Under the pieces are notes generated by a model that did no database searches, was not told the origin of the DNA, and worked only from the letters and a program-made list of their open reading frames with translations. A stretch of 64,000 nt of DNA from Armatimonadota bacterium (lineage in GTDB: Bacteria > Armatimonadota > Fimbriimonadia > Fimbriimonadales > Fimbriimonadaceae). Below are positions 44,334 to 53,235 of this stretch, piece by piece. Within the stretch, counting starts at the first letter, position 1; every line of letters begins with the position of its first letter. The stretch spans positions 203,636 to 267,635 of the forward strand of contig JAFDWU010000002.1 of the NCBI GenBank assembly GCA_018268315.1, in the 5' to 3' direction. The translations under genes were made by a program, and so were the position numbers.

Positions 44334-44408
44334 TGCCGCATAGCTCAGCGGTAGAGCAGCTGACTGTTAATCAGCGGGTCCCTAGTTCGAATCTAGGTGC
44401 GGCAGCCA
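44334..44408 (+). tRNA. tRNA-Asn (anticodon GTT)
   Basis: The cloverleaf folds completely: acceptor TGCCGCA with TGCGGCA, D-arm around AGCTCAGCGGTAGAGC, anticodon stem GCTGA/TCAGC with loop CTGTTAA (anticodon GTT at 44366-44368), and T-arm CCTAG TTCGAAT CTAGG. G is the discriminator base and CCA is encoded in the DNA (44406-44408). A restriction-modification island begins just downstream; tRNA genes are frequent integration sites, but I found no duplicated 3' end near the far border. Confidence 0.97.
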
Positions 44409-44422
44409 CGAATTGAACCTAA

Positions 44423-44455
44423 AATGCCTCCCAAACCGGGAGGCATTGGTGGTTT
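44423..44455 (+). terminator. Hairpin terminator after tRNA-Asn
   Basis: AATGCCTCCC (44423-44432) and GGGAGGCATT (44438-44447) form a perfect ten-base stem around AAACC, followed by GGTGGTTTTT. It can end the tRNA transcript and, read from the other strand, the restriction-modification operon. Confidence 0.85.
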
Positions 44456-44501
44456 TTGGTGCCAGCGCGTAGGATTTGGCATAGGGAGGGACACCAAGGG
44501 C

Positions 44502-45170
44502 CTATTCCCTCGCAATTTCCAATGAGTCAGTAGATTCGAGGTGCACCTCGATTACCATGGAAGGAGCCCATGTCCCAGGCTTCTCCTCGTCAAGTTCATC
44601 AAGCCTTGCTAACTGGATAAGGGAGGGACCGTCGCGTGCTAGCACGTTGTTGTGAAGAGTACCAATGCTACAACTGATCCAAGCCTTGACCCAGTCTCTG
44701 AAGCTCCACCACCTAGCTCCGCTAGTTTTGACTGTCAGCTGCTTCACGGTTGCCTTCTTGATCATGGCGTTGTTGACATTGCACGTTTCGGTAACACTAC
44801 AGTCAAACCGGGTCGATTCAATGGTCATCAAGAAGAAAGCTCCGGGCGGATAACCGCTTCGGAGCGCGTCAACAATCTGGTTTTTCTCAAAAGTAGCTTT
44901 ACCCGCCTTTGCAACTTTCAACTGGATAAACGCAAATTTGAGCAATTTGTCTCCAACAAATAGAAGTACAGCTATGTCGGAACCGAACAGATCCTTTTGA
45001 TTGCGCCCTTTGCGATGAAGCTGATGAAGCACGACACCCGGACACACCCTGCTGAACCCACCGGTAATATGGTTCATGAATGCTTCCTCCGAACGAGGCA
45101 CCCCTGTTCGCCACCTGCTGTCTGAATTCAAACAGATGAGGTTTGCGACATCCGATGGATGGCGCCTCAT
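44502..45170 (-). CDS. PD-(D/E)XK nuclease-like protein of the restriction-modification operon
   Basis: This 222-residue protein starts at ATG 45170, overlapping the Mod stop (ATGA); the longer reading to 45413 is antisense-like noise over Mod. It carries motifs like those of PD-(D/E)XK proteins: an EE pair in PRSEEAFMNHITGGF (28-29), GSDIAVLLF (Asp65), and AFIQLKVAK (Gln83, Lys85), with D...QxK spacing as in restriction endonuclease-like folds. Base composition is clearly more AT-rich than its neighbours. It is the last gene of the operon and is probably an accessory nuclease or a recognition subunit. I do not recognise its family. Confidence 0.65.
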   Translation of the reverse strand: MRRHPSDVANLICLNSDSRWRTGVPRSEEAFMNHITGGFSRVCPGVVLHQLHRKGRNQKDLFGSDIAVLLFVGDKLLKFAFIQLKVAKAGKATFEKNQIVDALRSGYPPGAFFLMTIESTRFDCSVTETCNVNNAMIKKATVKQLTVKTSGARWWSFRDWVKAWISCSIGTLHNNVLARDGPSLIQLARLDELDEEKPGTWAPSMVIEVHLESTDSLEIARE

Positions 45171-47803
45171 TCCCCAACCTCGTAAACCTTCAGCACTTCG
45201 TCGCCGAAGTGGTTGATCACCTTCACCGCGATCTTGCCTGTCTCCGGCTTCGGGAAAGGCTGGCTCGTGGTGGAGTACAGAGCCGACCAAGCGCCTTCGT
45301 CGATCTCCGCGCGAAGAGCGCGCTTCAACTTCGCGTAAGGCTCGTCCGCGCCCAGGAAGTAGGCGTGCCGGACAAAGAAGCTCTCGCCGTTGTAATTCGT
45401 ATCGATGAACCACACCGCAAGGTCGTCGGTCGAGCCGGAGCGGATTTGGCCCGTGGTTGGATCATAGACATCTAACCCGCGCACCTCAACAACAACCTTA
45501 CCGTCAGCTTGCGCATGAATCGTCAGATCCGGCTCGCCAAAGACCATGAACAGGTTGCCAGCGCCGGTCTTCTTCAGCAGATCGTCGCCCATGCTCAGGT
45601 CGTTGTTCATGCGAACTGGGAGGACGGTTAAGTTGCCGTACTGCTTTGCCTCCTCGCTTGCGTAGCCGTCAAAGCTGAATGCACAGACAATGAGCAGGTC
45701 GAAGCCGACACCCTTCACCGCTTCCTTGGCCGCTTCCTTCACCCAGTCAGGACCGACGGTGCCATATTCCGGCCCGATGCTTACCGCTACCGTCTTGATC
45801 TTCCCTTCCGCGTCGGTATAGGTTCCTTTGGCTTGCAGATACAGGCCCGAGTAGGGTTCTAAGGCGTCGAACTTCAGCTTCTCGCCTTTCCGCTGGTTTT
45901 GCACCCCTGCCTTGCGAAGGTTGTCCAGGATCATGGTAGAGAAATCGGGGCGCTCTGCGTCCGACTTTTGATTCGTTGAGGGTTCATCGCTGCCAGGGTC
46001 TGTTTCAAGCACTCTGTGCGGGGCGAGGCTTTCAACCGTGAACGGGCCGGTAACCCGAACCCGCTTGGGGTCTTCGTAAGGCTGATCGAAAAGTAGCTCA
46101 GATCCCGCGTGCCTTAGGATGGCCTGATCAATCTCCGCGCGACTCATACCTTCCTTTATGTCCGGGTTATTGGCAATATCGCTCAACTTGATGTGAGGAA
46201 CCCGCTTGTAGACGAACCCTTTTCGAATGTCGTTTTCGGTCACGTAGCTTGGCGCAATCTTGCCGGTGACCTCGGCTTCCTTAGCAAGACCCTCGGGCGA
46301 ATCTGTAGGGATGTAGTAGGGGAAGCGCCCGCCCATCAGGCGGGTTCGGGCAAGGGTCAAGGCAACCCGGCTGGTGTCAATCGTTATCCATCGACGGCCC
46401 CACTGCTCGGCGACATACGCAGCTGTTCCGCTTCCGCATGTTGGGTCCAAGATAAGGTCACCTGGGTCAGTTGTCATCAAGAAGCATCTCTTTACAGCTT
46501 CTAGGGCCGTTTGGACCACATAAACTTTTGGATCGAGTCGGCTTTGTATTCCTCCAATGTCGTCCCAAACATTGCTCAGTTCCTGCGCCGGAAAGTCTTC
46601 AATGAATCGAACGTAGTTTAGTATCCTTGTACTCGGCACGATGCGATTGGCAATCCAAAGCTTCTGAATACCTGCTGGGTTCGTTTTGAATTTGCCTGTA
46701 AATCTTCCAATCGGCAGTTCTACCTCGGCATCTTGGTTAGCCTCAGATGTGGTCGTAGCCAAACGATATGTTCTGGTGCCGGCTGGTAAATCCGATCCGA
46801 ATTTGCTCAATGCTTGAGCGAAAGTCATTCTTGTCCCATCAGGGAGCTCGACATTTGTATATTTATCGGCTCCTTCCCCACCGGCTTCTTTATCGCTAAA
46901 GAGCTTTCTAGCCTTCGTGACCTGTCGATTCTTTCCATACCAGACAATGAAGTCCGCTTTGTTCTTGAGAAAATCTTGTACTAATCCGCCTGTCTTGACG
47001 AATGTGATTTGGGAAATGAAATTCTCGCTACCAAAGACCTCATCCAACACATTCCGAGCTAGATGAACATTCTCATCCCCAATCTGGACGAAGATGCTTC
47101 CCGACTCGGTCAGCAGTTCCCGCGCGATAACGAGCCGGTCTCGCAAGTAGCTTAGGTAGGAGTGGATGCCGAGCTTCCAGGTATCCCGAAACGCCCGCAC
47201 CTGCTCCGGCTGGCGGGTAGCATCTTCAACCTTATCTCCAACCTGCCGCTTACGCGTACTGACCTGCCAGTTGGAGCCGAACTTGATGCCGTAGGGGGGG
47301 TCGAAGTAGATGCACTGCACCCGGCCCTTGAGCCCTTCCTTCTCGGCCAGCGAGTTCATCACCAGCAGCGAATCACCGAGGATCATGCGGTTGGTCCAGT
47401 GCCCCTCGTGGTGGTAGAAGTCCACCTTCTTCTCAAAGTCCTCGATTCCGTTGAAGTCGCTGAAAAGGTTAAGGTCGAGCGGTTGCTGGCTGGTGGCTTG
47501 GCGAGATTTGAGGTCTTCGATGATGGCCGAAGGGTGGATTTTCTCTTGGATATAGATGGGAACGGTGGGGACGGCTAGGTCTTCTCGATCCTGCTCGTCC
47601 TTACCTTTCCAAACAAGCTGAGGGTCTAGGCTTGGGTCTCGCGGATACAGGGTTCTTGTCTCTCGAACCTCGTCGTCTGCGACGAAGTCCTTGAGCTCCT
47701 GCGTCGGAATATTAACCCTCCCCTCGTGGTCGTGCCGAAGGTATTCGACTTTTGTTTTTTCCGGTCCTCTCTTCATGGTGAACTCATTCGGGCTAAAGGG
47801 CAT
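45167..47803 (-). CDS. Type III-like site-specific DNA methyltransferase (Mod)
   Basis: The 878-residue protein has the catalytic DPPYGIKFGSNW (motif IV, about 168) in its N-terminal half and the SAM-binding LDPTCGSGTAAYVAEQWG (motif I, about 450) later, the beta-class order. DPPY indicates N6-adenine or N4-cytosine methylation. The part between them (about 235-440, bases 46480-47100) is visibly more AT-rich and is where the target recognition domain should be. The N-terminus with GRVNIPTQEL and the C-terminal half match partners of large helicase-nuclease Res proteins. Start is ATG 47803, with ATG 47776 as an alternative; the first overlaps the membrane-protein gene. Confidence 0.92.
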   Translation of the reverse strand: MPFSPNEFTMKRGPEKTKVEYLRHDHEGRVNIPTQELKDFVADDEVRETRTLYPRDPSLDPQLVWKGKDEQDREDLAVPTVPIYIQEKIHPSAIIEDLKSRQATSQQPLDLNLFSDFNGIEDFEKKVDFYHHEGHWTNRMILGDSLLVMNSLAEKEGLKGRVQCIYFDPPYGIKFGSNWQVSTRKRQVGDKVEDATRQPEQVRAFRDTWKLGIHSYLSYLRDRLVIARELLTESGSIFVQIGDENVHLARNVLDEVFGSENFISQITFVKTGGLVQDFLKNKADFIVWYGKNRQVTKARKLFSDKEAGGEGADKYTNVELPDGTRMTFAQALSKFGSDLPAGTRTYRLATTTSEANQDAEVELPIGRFTGKFKTNPAGIQKLWIANRIVPSTRILNYVRFIEDFPAQELSNVWDDIGGIQSRLDPKVYVVQTALEAVKRCFLMTTDPGDLILDPTCGSGTAAYVAEQWGRRWITIDTSRVALTLARTRLMGGRFPYYIPTDSPEGLAKEAEVTGKIAPSYVTENDIRKGFVYKRVPHIKLSDIANNPDIKEGMSRAEIDQAILRHAGSELLFDQPYEDPKRVRVTGPFTVESLAPHRVLETDPGSDEPSTNQKSDAERPDFSTMILDNLRKAGVQNQRKGEKLKFDALEPYSGLYLQAKGTYTDAEGKIKTVAVSIGPEYGTVGPDWVKEAAKEAVKGVGFDLLIVCAFSFDGYASEEAKQYGNLTVLPVRMNNDLSMGDDLLKKTGAGNLFMVFGEPDLTIHAQADGKVVVEVRGLDVYDPTTGQIRSGSTDDLAVWFIDTNYNGESFFVRHAYFLGADEPYAKLKRALRAEIDEGAWSALYSTTSQPFPKPETGKIAVKVINHFGDEVLKVYEVGE

Positions 47804-48320
47804 TGGGGTCGAGCGCTCTCGGGACGCGTTTTGCTCGGTGACCGCGCTTATCAACTATGTGAGAAATTTGGTCCCTGTGCCTGAGCAATTCTTCGTGAAT
47901 GACCGCTCCAATCAGTTTCCCTCGTATCTCGGTTAATCTTACGCGGCGAATAAGCTTCAATCCTGGTGCTTCGTCGACATCAGTTGACAAGCTATGGATA
48001 ACTCGTTGTACTGAATCAATCAAGTCGGCATCAAAGAGATGTGGCGACGACACGATCCAATTAGCGAGGAACTCTTCCTCTGCAAGCAAGGCTGACACAG
48101 TGGCATTCGTCAAATTTGCCTCTTTCAACTTTACGGCGGTCGACAGCATGGCCTGTTTGGATTCAAGGTCTGCAATATTTGCCCGCAAAACCTCCCAACG
48201 GTGGTGGTTTCGCTGCATTAATGAATTGAATATCAGATTCGCTATTAGAGTGAGAAAGGTTGCGATCGCGCCAATACATGCAGCCAAGATCGGCGTAGCC
48301 GTATCAACCTGCGCTATCAT
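47793..48320 (-). CDS. Membrane protein embedded between res and mod
   Basis: A 175-residue protein from ATG 48320, which overlaps the Res stop (ATGA). One hydrophobic segment (PILAACIGAIATFLTLIANLIF) is followed by a cytoplasmic, charged and mostly helical domain with a probable coiled coil (VLRANIADLESKQAMLSTAVKLKE). The gene is AT-richer than Res. I do not recognise it. Its placement, sharing bases with both Res and Mod, means it is made with them; it could anchor or regulate the restriction complex. Confidence 0.6.
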   Translation of the reverse strand: MIAQVDTATPILAACIGAIATFLTLIANLIFNSLMQRNHHRWEVLRANIADLESKQAMLSTAVKLKEANLTNATVSALLAEEEFLANWIVSSPHLFDADLIDSVQRVIHSLSTDVDEAPGLKLIRRVRLTEIRGKLIGAVIHEELLRHRDQISHIVDKRGHRAKRVPRALDPNAL

Positions 48321-51300
48321 GACCTTACCGCCGACGCTAGCAAAGACTGAATCAATCTCCTCGTTTCCCACGGGTCTTGAATCTCGATGAACCCCCACCG
48401 GCCCAGCCCACCGTGGTTGTTCACGGCCGGAACCCAGAGGCTCTTTGCGGTTTCGACCTTCGCTTCCTTTTCCTTCTTCTTCTCGCCGGTCACTTCAATG
48501 ATGAGGTGAAGCAAGTCTTCGGGGTCTTCCCGGTCTCGAATTACGGCTATGAAATCTGGGAAGTAGTTTCGCTGTGCGCCATCGATCGTGTAGGGAATCG
48601 TGAATCCGAGGTTCTGGTTCTTCACATACCGCACCACTTCCGGCATGGTTTCAAGCGTTTCCGCCAGCTTGAACTCCCAACCGCTGTCGCCAACAACGTG
48701 CGATATCTGGCACTTACCCGGATCGGTCTGCATCGTGCTCTTGGTGGTGTCGAAATCGACGTAGCGGGTTGAACCGAACGTATCGTAGGGGCGAAGGATT
48801 GGCTTGAGAACCTGCTCCGAGGTCGATGCGCCGACGATTGAACGGTAGATGCGGTCGGCAGCGTTGTGGGCTAGCTCGGTAAAGAGTAGGAGTTGTGGGA
48901 AGGTGTCGTCCTTGCACGTGACGCACTCTGCGAGCCATTCCTGGGCGATCTTGAGGATTTCCGGGAAGCGCCACGCCTGAACGTCTTGCACCTGTCCGGG
49001 TTTAACTTCGACCCCGTCGGGTGGCTCTTGGCGGAAGTATTTCTCAAGCGTGAGCTTTGCAAGGAGGAATGCGACTTCCTGAGGGCGTTTGGTTTTGAGG
49101 TCATCCAGGTTGTGGATGCTGACTTCGCCGACGATTGGCGCGTTGGTGGTGGAAGTTGGAACATCGCGCGTCGTGATTGACATGCGCGAGTCTTCCGTGA
49201 ACTCGTAGGGGAGCCTCGACGACTTGATCTCGTAGCGGTAACCGAGCAGCCGCGGGAACGTGATTTCGCATGCGATACGGCCATCGAGGGCCCGAACCCT
49301 TGTTACATCCACCGGCGGCTTTGGATCGGGTCCGGAACCAGAGCAAGGGATGAAGCTGAATGGAACGCCATAGACCTCCGCATATTCGGGCGTAAATGCC
49401 TCGATTTCGACGGGACCTTGGGGCGTGTCCACCGTTTGCAGAGTCGCAGCGTAGGACCGGCGTCGTAGGCCACGCCCGACGACTTGCTCGCACAGCAATT
49501 GCGTTCCGAAGGCGCGGACGCCAAGGATATGGGTCACCGTGTTTGCGTCCCAGCCTTCGGTGAGCATGGAAACGCTGACTACGCAGCGGATATTCTCGCC
49601 CAGCTTGCCAACCTTGCCGACGGTGTTCATCACTTCGCGGAGGATGTCTTCATCTTTGAGGTCGTCCGCATCGCGGCCAGGAAATCGGGCGATGTACTCC
49701 GACTTGAACCGTTCGATTTCCAGATGGGCGATCTTCTTGAAATCGGCGGAAAGCGCGTCGCCGGATTCAAGCTGCGTCGAGTCGATGAGGATCGTGTTCG
49801 GCCTGGATGCCCAGCCACCGGCATCCTCATTGCTAAAGATCGGAAGCGCGCCGGGAACGATGACGGTTTCTCCGCTGGGGAGCGTCTTCTCCCAACCGGC
49901 GATATAGTCGTAGACCAGCTTGCTTACGTTGGTGTTGGAGCAAACCACGATGAATACTGGCGGAGTGTGACCCTTTGCTCTGGCTTCCTCGTTCGCTTCC
50001 CAAAGACGATACGACTTCTCATAGTTATCGTAAAGGCTCTTGAGCGCCCCTTCTAATTCCTTGGGAGGAACTGGCTCGCCTCCAACCGCTTCCGTCCCTC
50101 GGCCCTTGCGCGGCAGGTCCTCCTTGATTCTCGACCACAGGTCTCGGTAGGTGGGCTGAATTCCGTCTCCGGCGTTATCCTGGACTGGGACGCGCGGCAC
50201 CTTGACGATGCCGGCCTCTATGGCGTCTATAAGCGAGAAATCGGAGACAACCCACGGAAAGAGGGTTCCTTCGGGCCAGCCGGAGCCGCGCAGAAAGAAC
50301 GGGGTTGCCGAGAGGTCGTAGATTGCCCGAACCCCGAGCTTATTCTTGACGGCCTGGATTCCGCGCAGCCAAATTCGAGCCAGTTCATCTCGCTTCTTAG
50401 CTTCCTGCCCCTCTTCACCCGAGAGCTTCTCCTCGATTGCACCGTTGGGTTTCCGTTGGTAGCAGTGATGAGCCTCGTCGTTGAGGACCACCAGGTTCTT
50501 CTTGCTCCCGAACTCCCGGCATACCCTTCGGACCATTTCATCCGGCGTTTCGGTAAAGAGGCTATTCTCGCCCTGGCCCAACACGCTCTTCACGAGTTTA
50601 GGAGCTTCGATTTTCTCTCGCTGTTTGAAAGCGTGGTAGTTCGTGATGACGATCTTGGCGCGATTGAGTTGATCGAAAAGGTCGACGGGGACAAGGTCGA
50701 GCGCTTTGTAAATCGTGCTTGGGTCGCTTGGCAGCAGCACGCGCAACCGGTCGCGAATCGTGATTCCTGGCGCTATGACGAGAAAGCAGTCCGAAAACCT
50801 TGCATCCTGCGGGTTTGCGATTTTATTGAGGGTATGCCAGGCAATGAGCGTGCCCATGACGGTGGTCTTCCCGGCTCCCGTCGCTAACTTGGAGGCAATT
50901 CGGTTCAGACCCGGATTTGAGGTGTCGTTTGCTTCTTTGAGTTCGTTATGTATCCAGGAGTCGCCGAACCGGCTTGCGACTTCTGTGAGATAGATGATCG
51001 TCTCGATCGCTTCTATTTGGCAAAAGAAGAGCCGCCTTTCCCGTTCTGGGTTTGTCCAGTGTTCAAGTAGCCGCGCCGTCGTATTTGTGACCCCTGCATA
51101 TCCGCCAGCTCGCCACTGGCCAACGCGAACGCGGATGCGGTTGATGAGGTCGTTCTCTTTGATCCGCTCCGCAGTCCACTCGTTTGCGGGCAGCGTTGCT
51201 TGCCCGCCTGCCTTCCGCTTCGGCTGCGCAATCGGGATGAAGTAGGCGCTGACTCTTCTCTGGCTTACCACCTCATCCGTAATGCCGTCTTCGTCGAACC

Positions 51301-51367
51301 TGAAGTGACGTTCAGGTTCCTTGAACGGCGAGTTAAGGATCGGATTCTGGATGACCACATCAGCCAT
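48317..51367 (-). CDS. Type III-like restriction endonuclease Res (BPTD_3080-like helicase-nuclease)
   Basis: The 1016-residue protein starts QNPILNSPFKEPERHFRFDEDG, the opening of the BPTD_3080-type restriction family. It is an SF2 helicase: Walker A ATGAGKTT (162-169), DEAH box LNDEAHH (297-300), SATPF, MLTEGWDANTVTHI, and the arginine-finger motif QVVGRGLRRRSY. The C-terminal nuclease has YFPDFIAVI (Asp938) and LIIEVTGE (Glu958), where the usual E-x-K lysine is Thr960; lysines follow at once (GEKKKEK). It pairs with Mod downstream, translating or looping along DNA with ATP. First gene of the operon. Confidence 0.92.
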   Translation of the reverse strand: MADVVIQNPILNSPFKEPERHFRFDEDGITDEVVSQRRVSAYFIPIAQPKRKAGGQATLPANEWTAERIKENDLINRIRVRVGQWRAGGYAGVTNTTARLLEHWTNPERERRLFFCQIEAIETIIYLTEVASRFGDSWIHNELKEANDTSNPGLNRIASKLATGAGKTTVMGTLIAWHTLNKIANPQDARFSDCFLVIAPGITIRDRLRVLLPSDPSTIYKALDLVPVDLFDQLNRAKIVITNYHAFKQREKIEAPKLVKSVLGQGENSLFTETPDEMVRRVCREFGSKKNLVVLNDEAHHCYQRKPNGAIEEKLSGEEGQEAKKRDELARIWLRGIQAVKNKLGVRAIYDLSATPFFLRGSGWPEGTLFPWVVSDFSLIDAIEAGIVKVPRVPVQDNAGDGIQPTYRDLWSRIKEDLPRKGRGTEAVGGEPVPPKELEGALKSLYDNYEKSYRLWEANEEARAKGHTPPVFIVVCSNTNVSKLVYDYIAGWEKTLPSGETVIVPGALPIFSNEDAGGWASRPNTILIDSTQLESGDALSADFKKIAHLEIERFKSEYIARFPGRDADDLKDEDILREVMNTVGKVGKLGENIRCVVSVSMLTEGWDANTVTHILGVRAFGTQLLCEQVVGRGLRRRSYAATLQTVDTPQGPVEIEAFTPEYAEVYGVPFSFIPCSGSGPDPKPPVDVTRVRALDGRIACEITFPRLLGYRYEIKSSRLPYEFTEDSRMSITTRDVPTSTTNAPIVGEVSIHNLDDLKTKRPQEVAFLLAKLTLEKYFRQEPPDGVEVKPGQVQDVQAWRFPEILKIAQEWLAECVTCKDDTFPQLLLFTELAHNAADRIYRSIVGASTSEQVLKPILRPYDTFGSTRYVDFDTTKSTMQTDPGKCQISHVVGDSGWEFKLAETLETMPEVVRYVKNQNLGFTIPYTIDGAQRNYFPDFIAVIRDREDPEDLLHLIIEVTGEKKKEKEAKVETAKSLWVPAVNNHGGLGRWGFIEIQDPWETRRLIQSLLASAVRS

Positions 51368-51447
51368 AGGGGATTACGCGAGAGAATACTATGTGTGAGG
51401 TACCGAATCGCGCCATTTCAGTGCAAGATATGTGACATAGTGCACTC

Positions 51448-53235
51448 GTGAGCTTAGGAGAAGTATCCCGATCAGAAAGTATCGGTCTGGATTGGGTGTC
51501 AGCGTCTGACCTGCGCAATTGGTGCGAAGGCGAACCGGCGCTTGACTGGCTGAACCTGTACGGCAAGGCGAACGGGTACGTGAAAGACTCCGAACGGCCC
51601 GACTATCGGCCGGAAACCGATATGTCGGTCTTCATCCGCGAGAAGGGGCAGGCCTTTGAAGCAGCCGTGCTCGAACTGATCTCGCAAAAGATTACCGTCG
51701 AGAGTGCGTACCAGCGGGAGGGCGAGGCTGAGCGCAGGCAGGATGAAGCCTACGAGCGGACTCTGGAACTAATGCAGGCCGGGGTTGACGCCATTTACCA
51801 GCCGGTTGTGCGAAATCACGAGCTTGCCCTGTGGGGCAAGCCAGACCTGCTCATCCGCTCAGATCGGCTTGATCTGCTAATAGAGAATCCGCCGCTTGGC
51901 GCCCATGAAGCGGCGATCGGCGCGCCCGCCATCGGGCATCGAGACTTCCACTACGTTGTCGTGGACATCAAATTTAAGGCTTTCACTCTTGCCGCCAGGG
52001 GCGGATTGGGGGCGGGCACGCTGACCAAGCAGGTGCAGGTTGCCGTTTACGGCTCGGCGCTTGGCGAGATGCAAGGTTACATGCCGCCGAAGGCGTTTCT
52101 GCTTGGACGTTGCGTTGACGAACACAACGGGAAAGGCGAGAATCGCTCCTGTTTCGGAAGGCTCGCGCCGGTGGATGTGGCTGCGGTTCTCCCGAAAGTG
52201 CTTGAGGCGGCGGAATGGGCGCGCCGCGTACGGCGCGAGGGGCACGCATGGGATATCGCCAACACGACCATCCCCGAAATGCAGCTTAACTTGAGCAATG
52301 CCCAAGACTCGCCCTGGCATCTGGCAAAGAAGGAGCTTGCGGCAAAGCTGAAGCCGCTGACGGCTCTTTGGCAAGTTTCGCCGACAAAGGCGGCGCCACT
52401 TTTTGAAGCCGGCGTTTACCGGTGGGACCATCCTTCGCTATCCGCAGACCGGTTTACGGCCCTGGCGGAGGGCTATCGCGAGAAGCTGGGGCACATTCTT
52501 GCCGCGCAAAGGCCGGGATTCACCACTACCCCGCCGCATCAGGTGGATGCAGATGTTGAGGTCTGGGGCCAGCCGAAGGGAGTCGAGTTCTATGTTGACT
52601 TCGAGACGGTTAGCGACCTGGACGATCCTTTTGACAGCCTGCCGGAAAAAGGCGGAAGCCCACGCATTTTCATGGTCGGCTGCGGGCACATCGAGGATGG
52701 CGAATGGAGATTCTCGATCTTCACCGCCGACGCAATGACCGACGACGAAGAGCGGCGGGTTCTTTGCGAGTGGCTTGAGCACATGGAGGCTGTTCGACGC
52801 CGCCTGGCGCCGGAAGTTGAACGACCCTTGGTTTTTCACTGGTCGCACGCGGAAAATTCGTTCCTTACTACCGCTTATAACTCCGCTGTAAACCGGCTAA
52901 GCGGAGATTGGCCAGAAGTCCATTGGTACGACCTACTTACCAAGGTCGTGAAGGCGCAACCGTTTGTTGCAAACGGTGCGATGGCGTTTGGATTGAAGGC
53001 GGTGGCTAAGGCCATGTACGCGCTTGGCTTGATCTCCACGAAGTGGGAGGACGGCCCGCTGGACGGACTTGCCGCGATGGTCGGCGCGTGGTCTTGCGCC
53101 GCTGAAGCCTTGCGGCGGGGCGTGGGTATGACTAAGGTTCCTCTCATGCGGGAGATCGCAGCCTATAACGAAGTGGACTGCAAAGTCATGTGGGAGATAC
53201 TCAGCTACCTTAGGGGAACCGGTGGGACCTCGTAA
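51448..53235 (+). CDS. Protein with RecB/Cas4-like nuclease and RNase H-like exonuclease domains (TM0106-like)
   Basis: A 595-residue protein divergent from Res. The N-terminal half resembles a PD-(D/E)XK nuclease: GQAFEAAV (Glu71), LWGKPDLLI (Asp133), and YVVVDIKFK (Asp173, Lys175). The C-terminal half (from about 380) resembles the RNase_H_2 exonuclease: FYVDFETVSD (Asp384, Glu386), a middle segment with VFHWSHAENS and a final YNEVDCKVMW (Asp577). This combination appears in a family linked with RecB-like nucleases and defence regions. The N-terminal Cys expected for a Fe-S cluster in Cas4 is absent apart from a single WCEGEP. GTG start at 51448. Confidence 0.82.
   Translation: MSLGEVSRSESIGLDWVSASDLRNWCEGEPALDWLNLYGKANGYVKDSERPDYRPETDMSVFIREKGQAFEAAVLELISQKITVESAYQREGEAERRQDEAYERTLELMQAGVDAIYQPVVRNHELALWGKPDLLIRSDRLDLLIENPPLGAHEAAIGAPAIGHRDFHYVVVDIKFKAFTLAARGGLGAGTLTKQVQVAVYGSALGEMQGYMPPKAFLLGRCVDEHNGKGENRSCFGRLAPVDVAAVLPKVLEAAEWARRVRREGHAWDIANTTIPEMQLNLSNAQDSPWHLAKKELAAKLKPLTALWQVSPTKAAPLFEAGVYRWDHPSLSADRFTALAEGYREKLGHILAAQRPGFTTTPPHQVDADVEVWGQPKGVEFYVDFETVSDLDDPFDSLPEKGGSPRIFMVGCGHIEDGEWRFSIFTADAMTDDEERRVLCEWLEHMEAVRRRLAPEVERPLVFHWSHAENSFLTTAYNSAVNRLSGDWPEVHWYDLLTKVVKAQPFVANGAMAFGLKAVAKAMYALGLISTKWEDGPLDGLAAMVGAWSCAAEALRRGVGMTKVPLMREIAAYNEVDCKVMWEILSYLRGTGGTS

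Noticed and set aside
45171..45413. N-terminal extension of the nuclease-like protein, over the end of Mod.
   Set aside because: It is an Arg-rich translation typical of the shadow of a coding strand; the ATGA start at 45170 is coupled to Mod and fits the operon.
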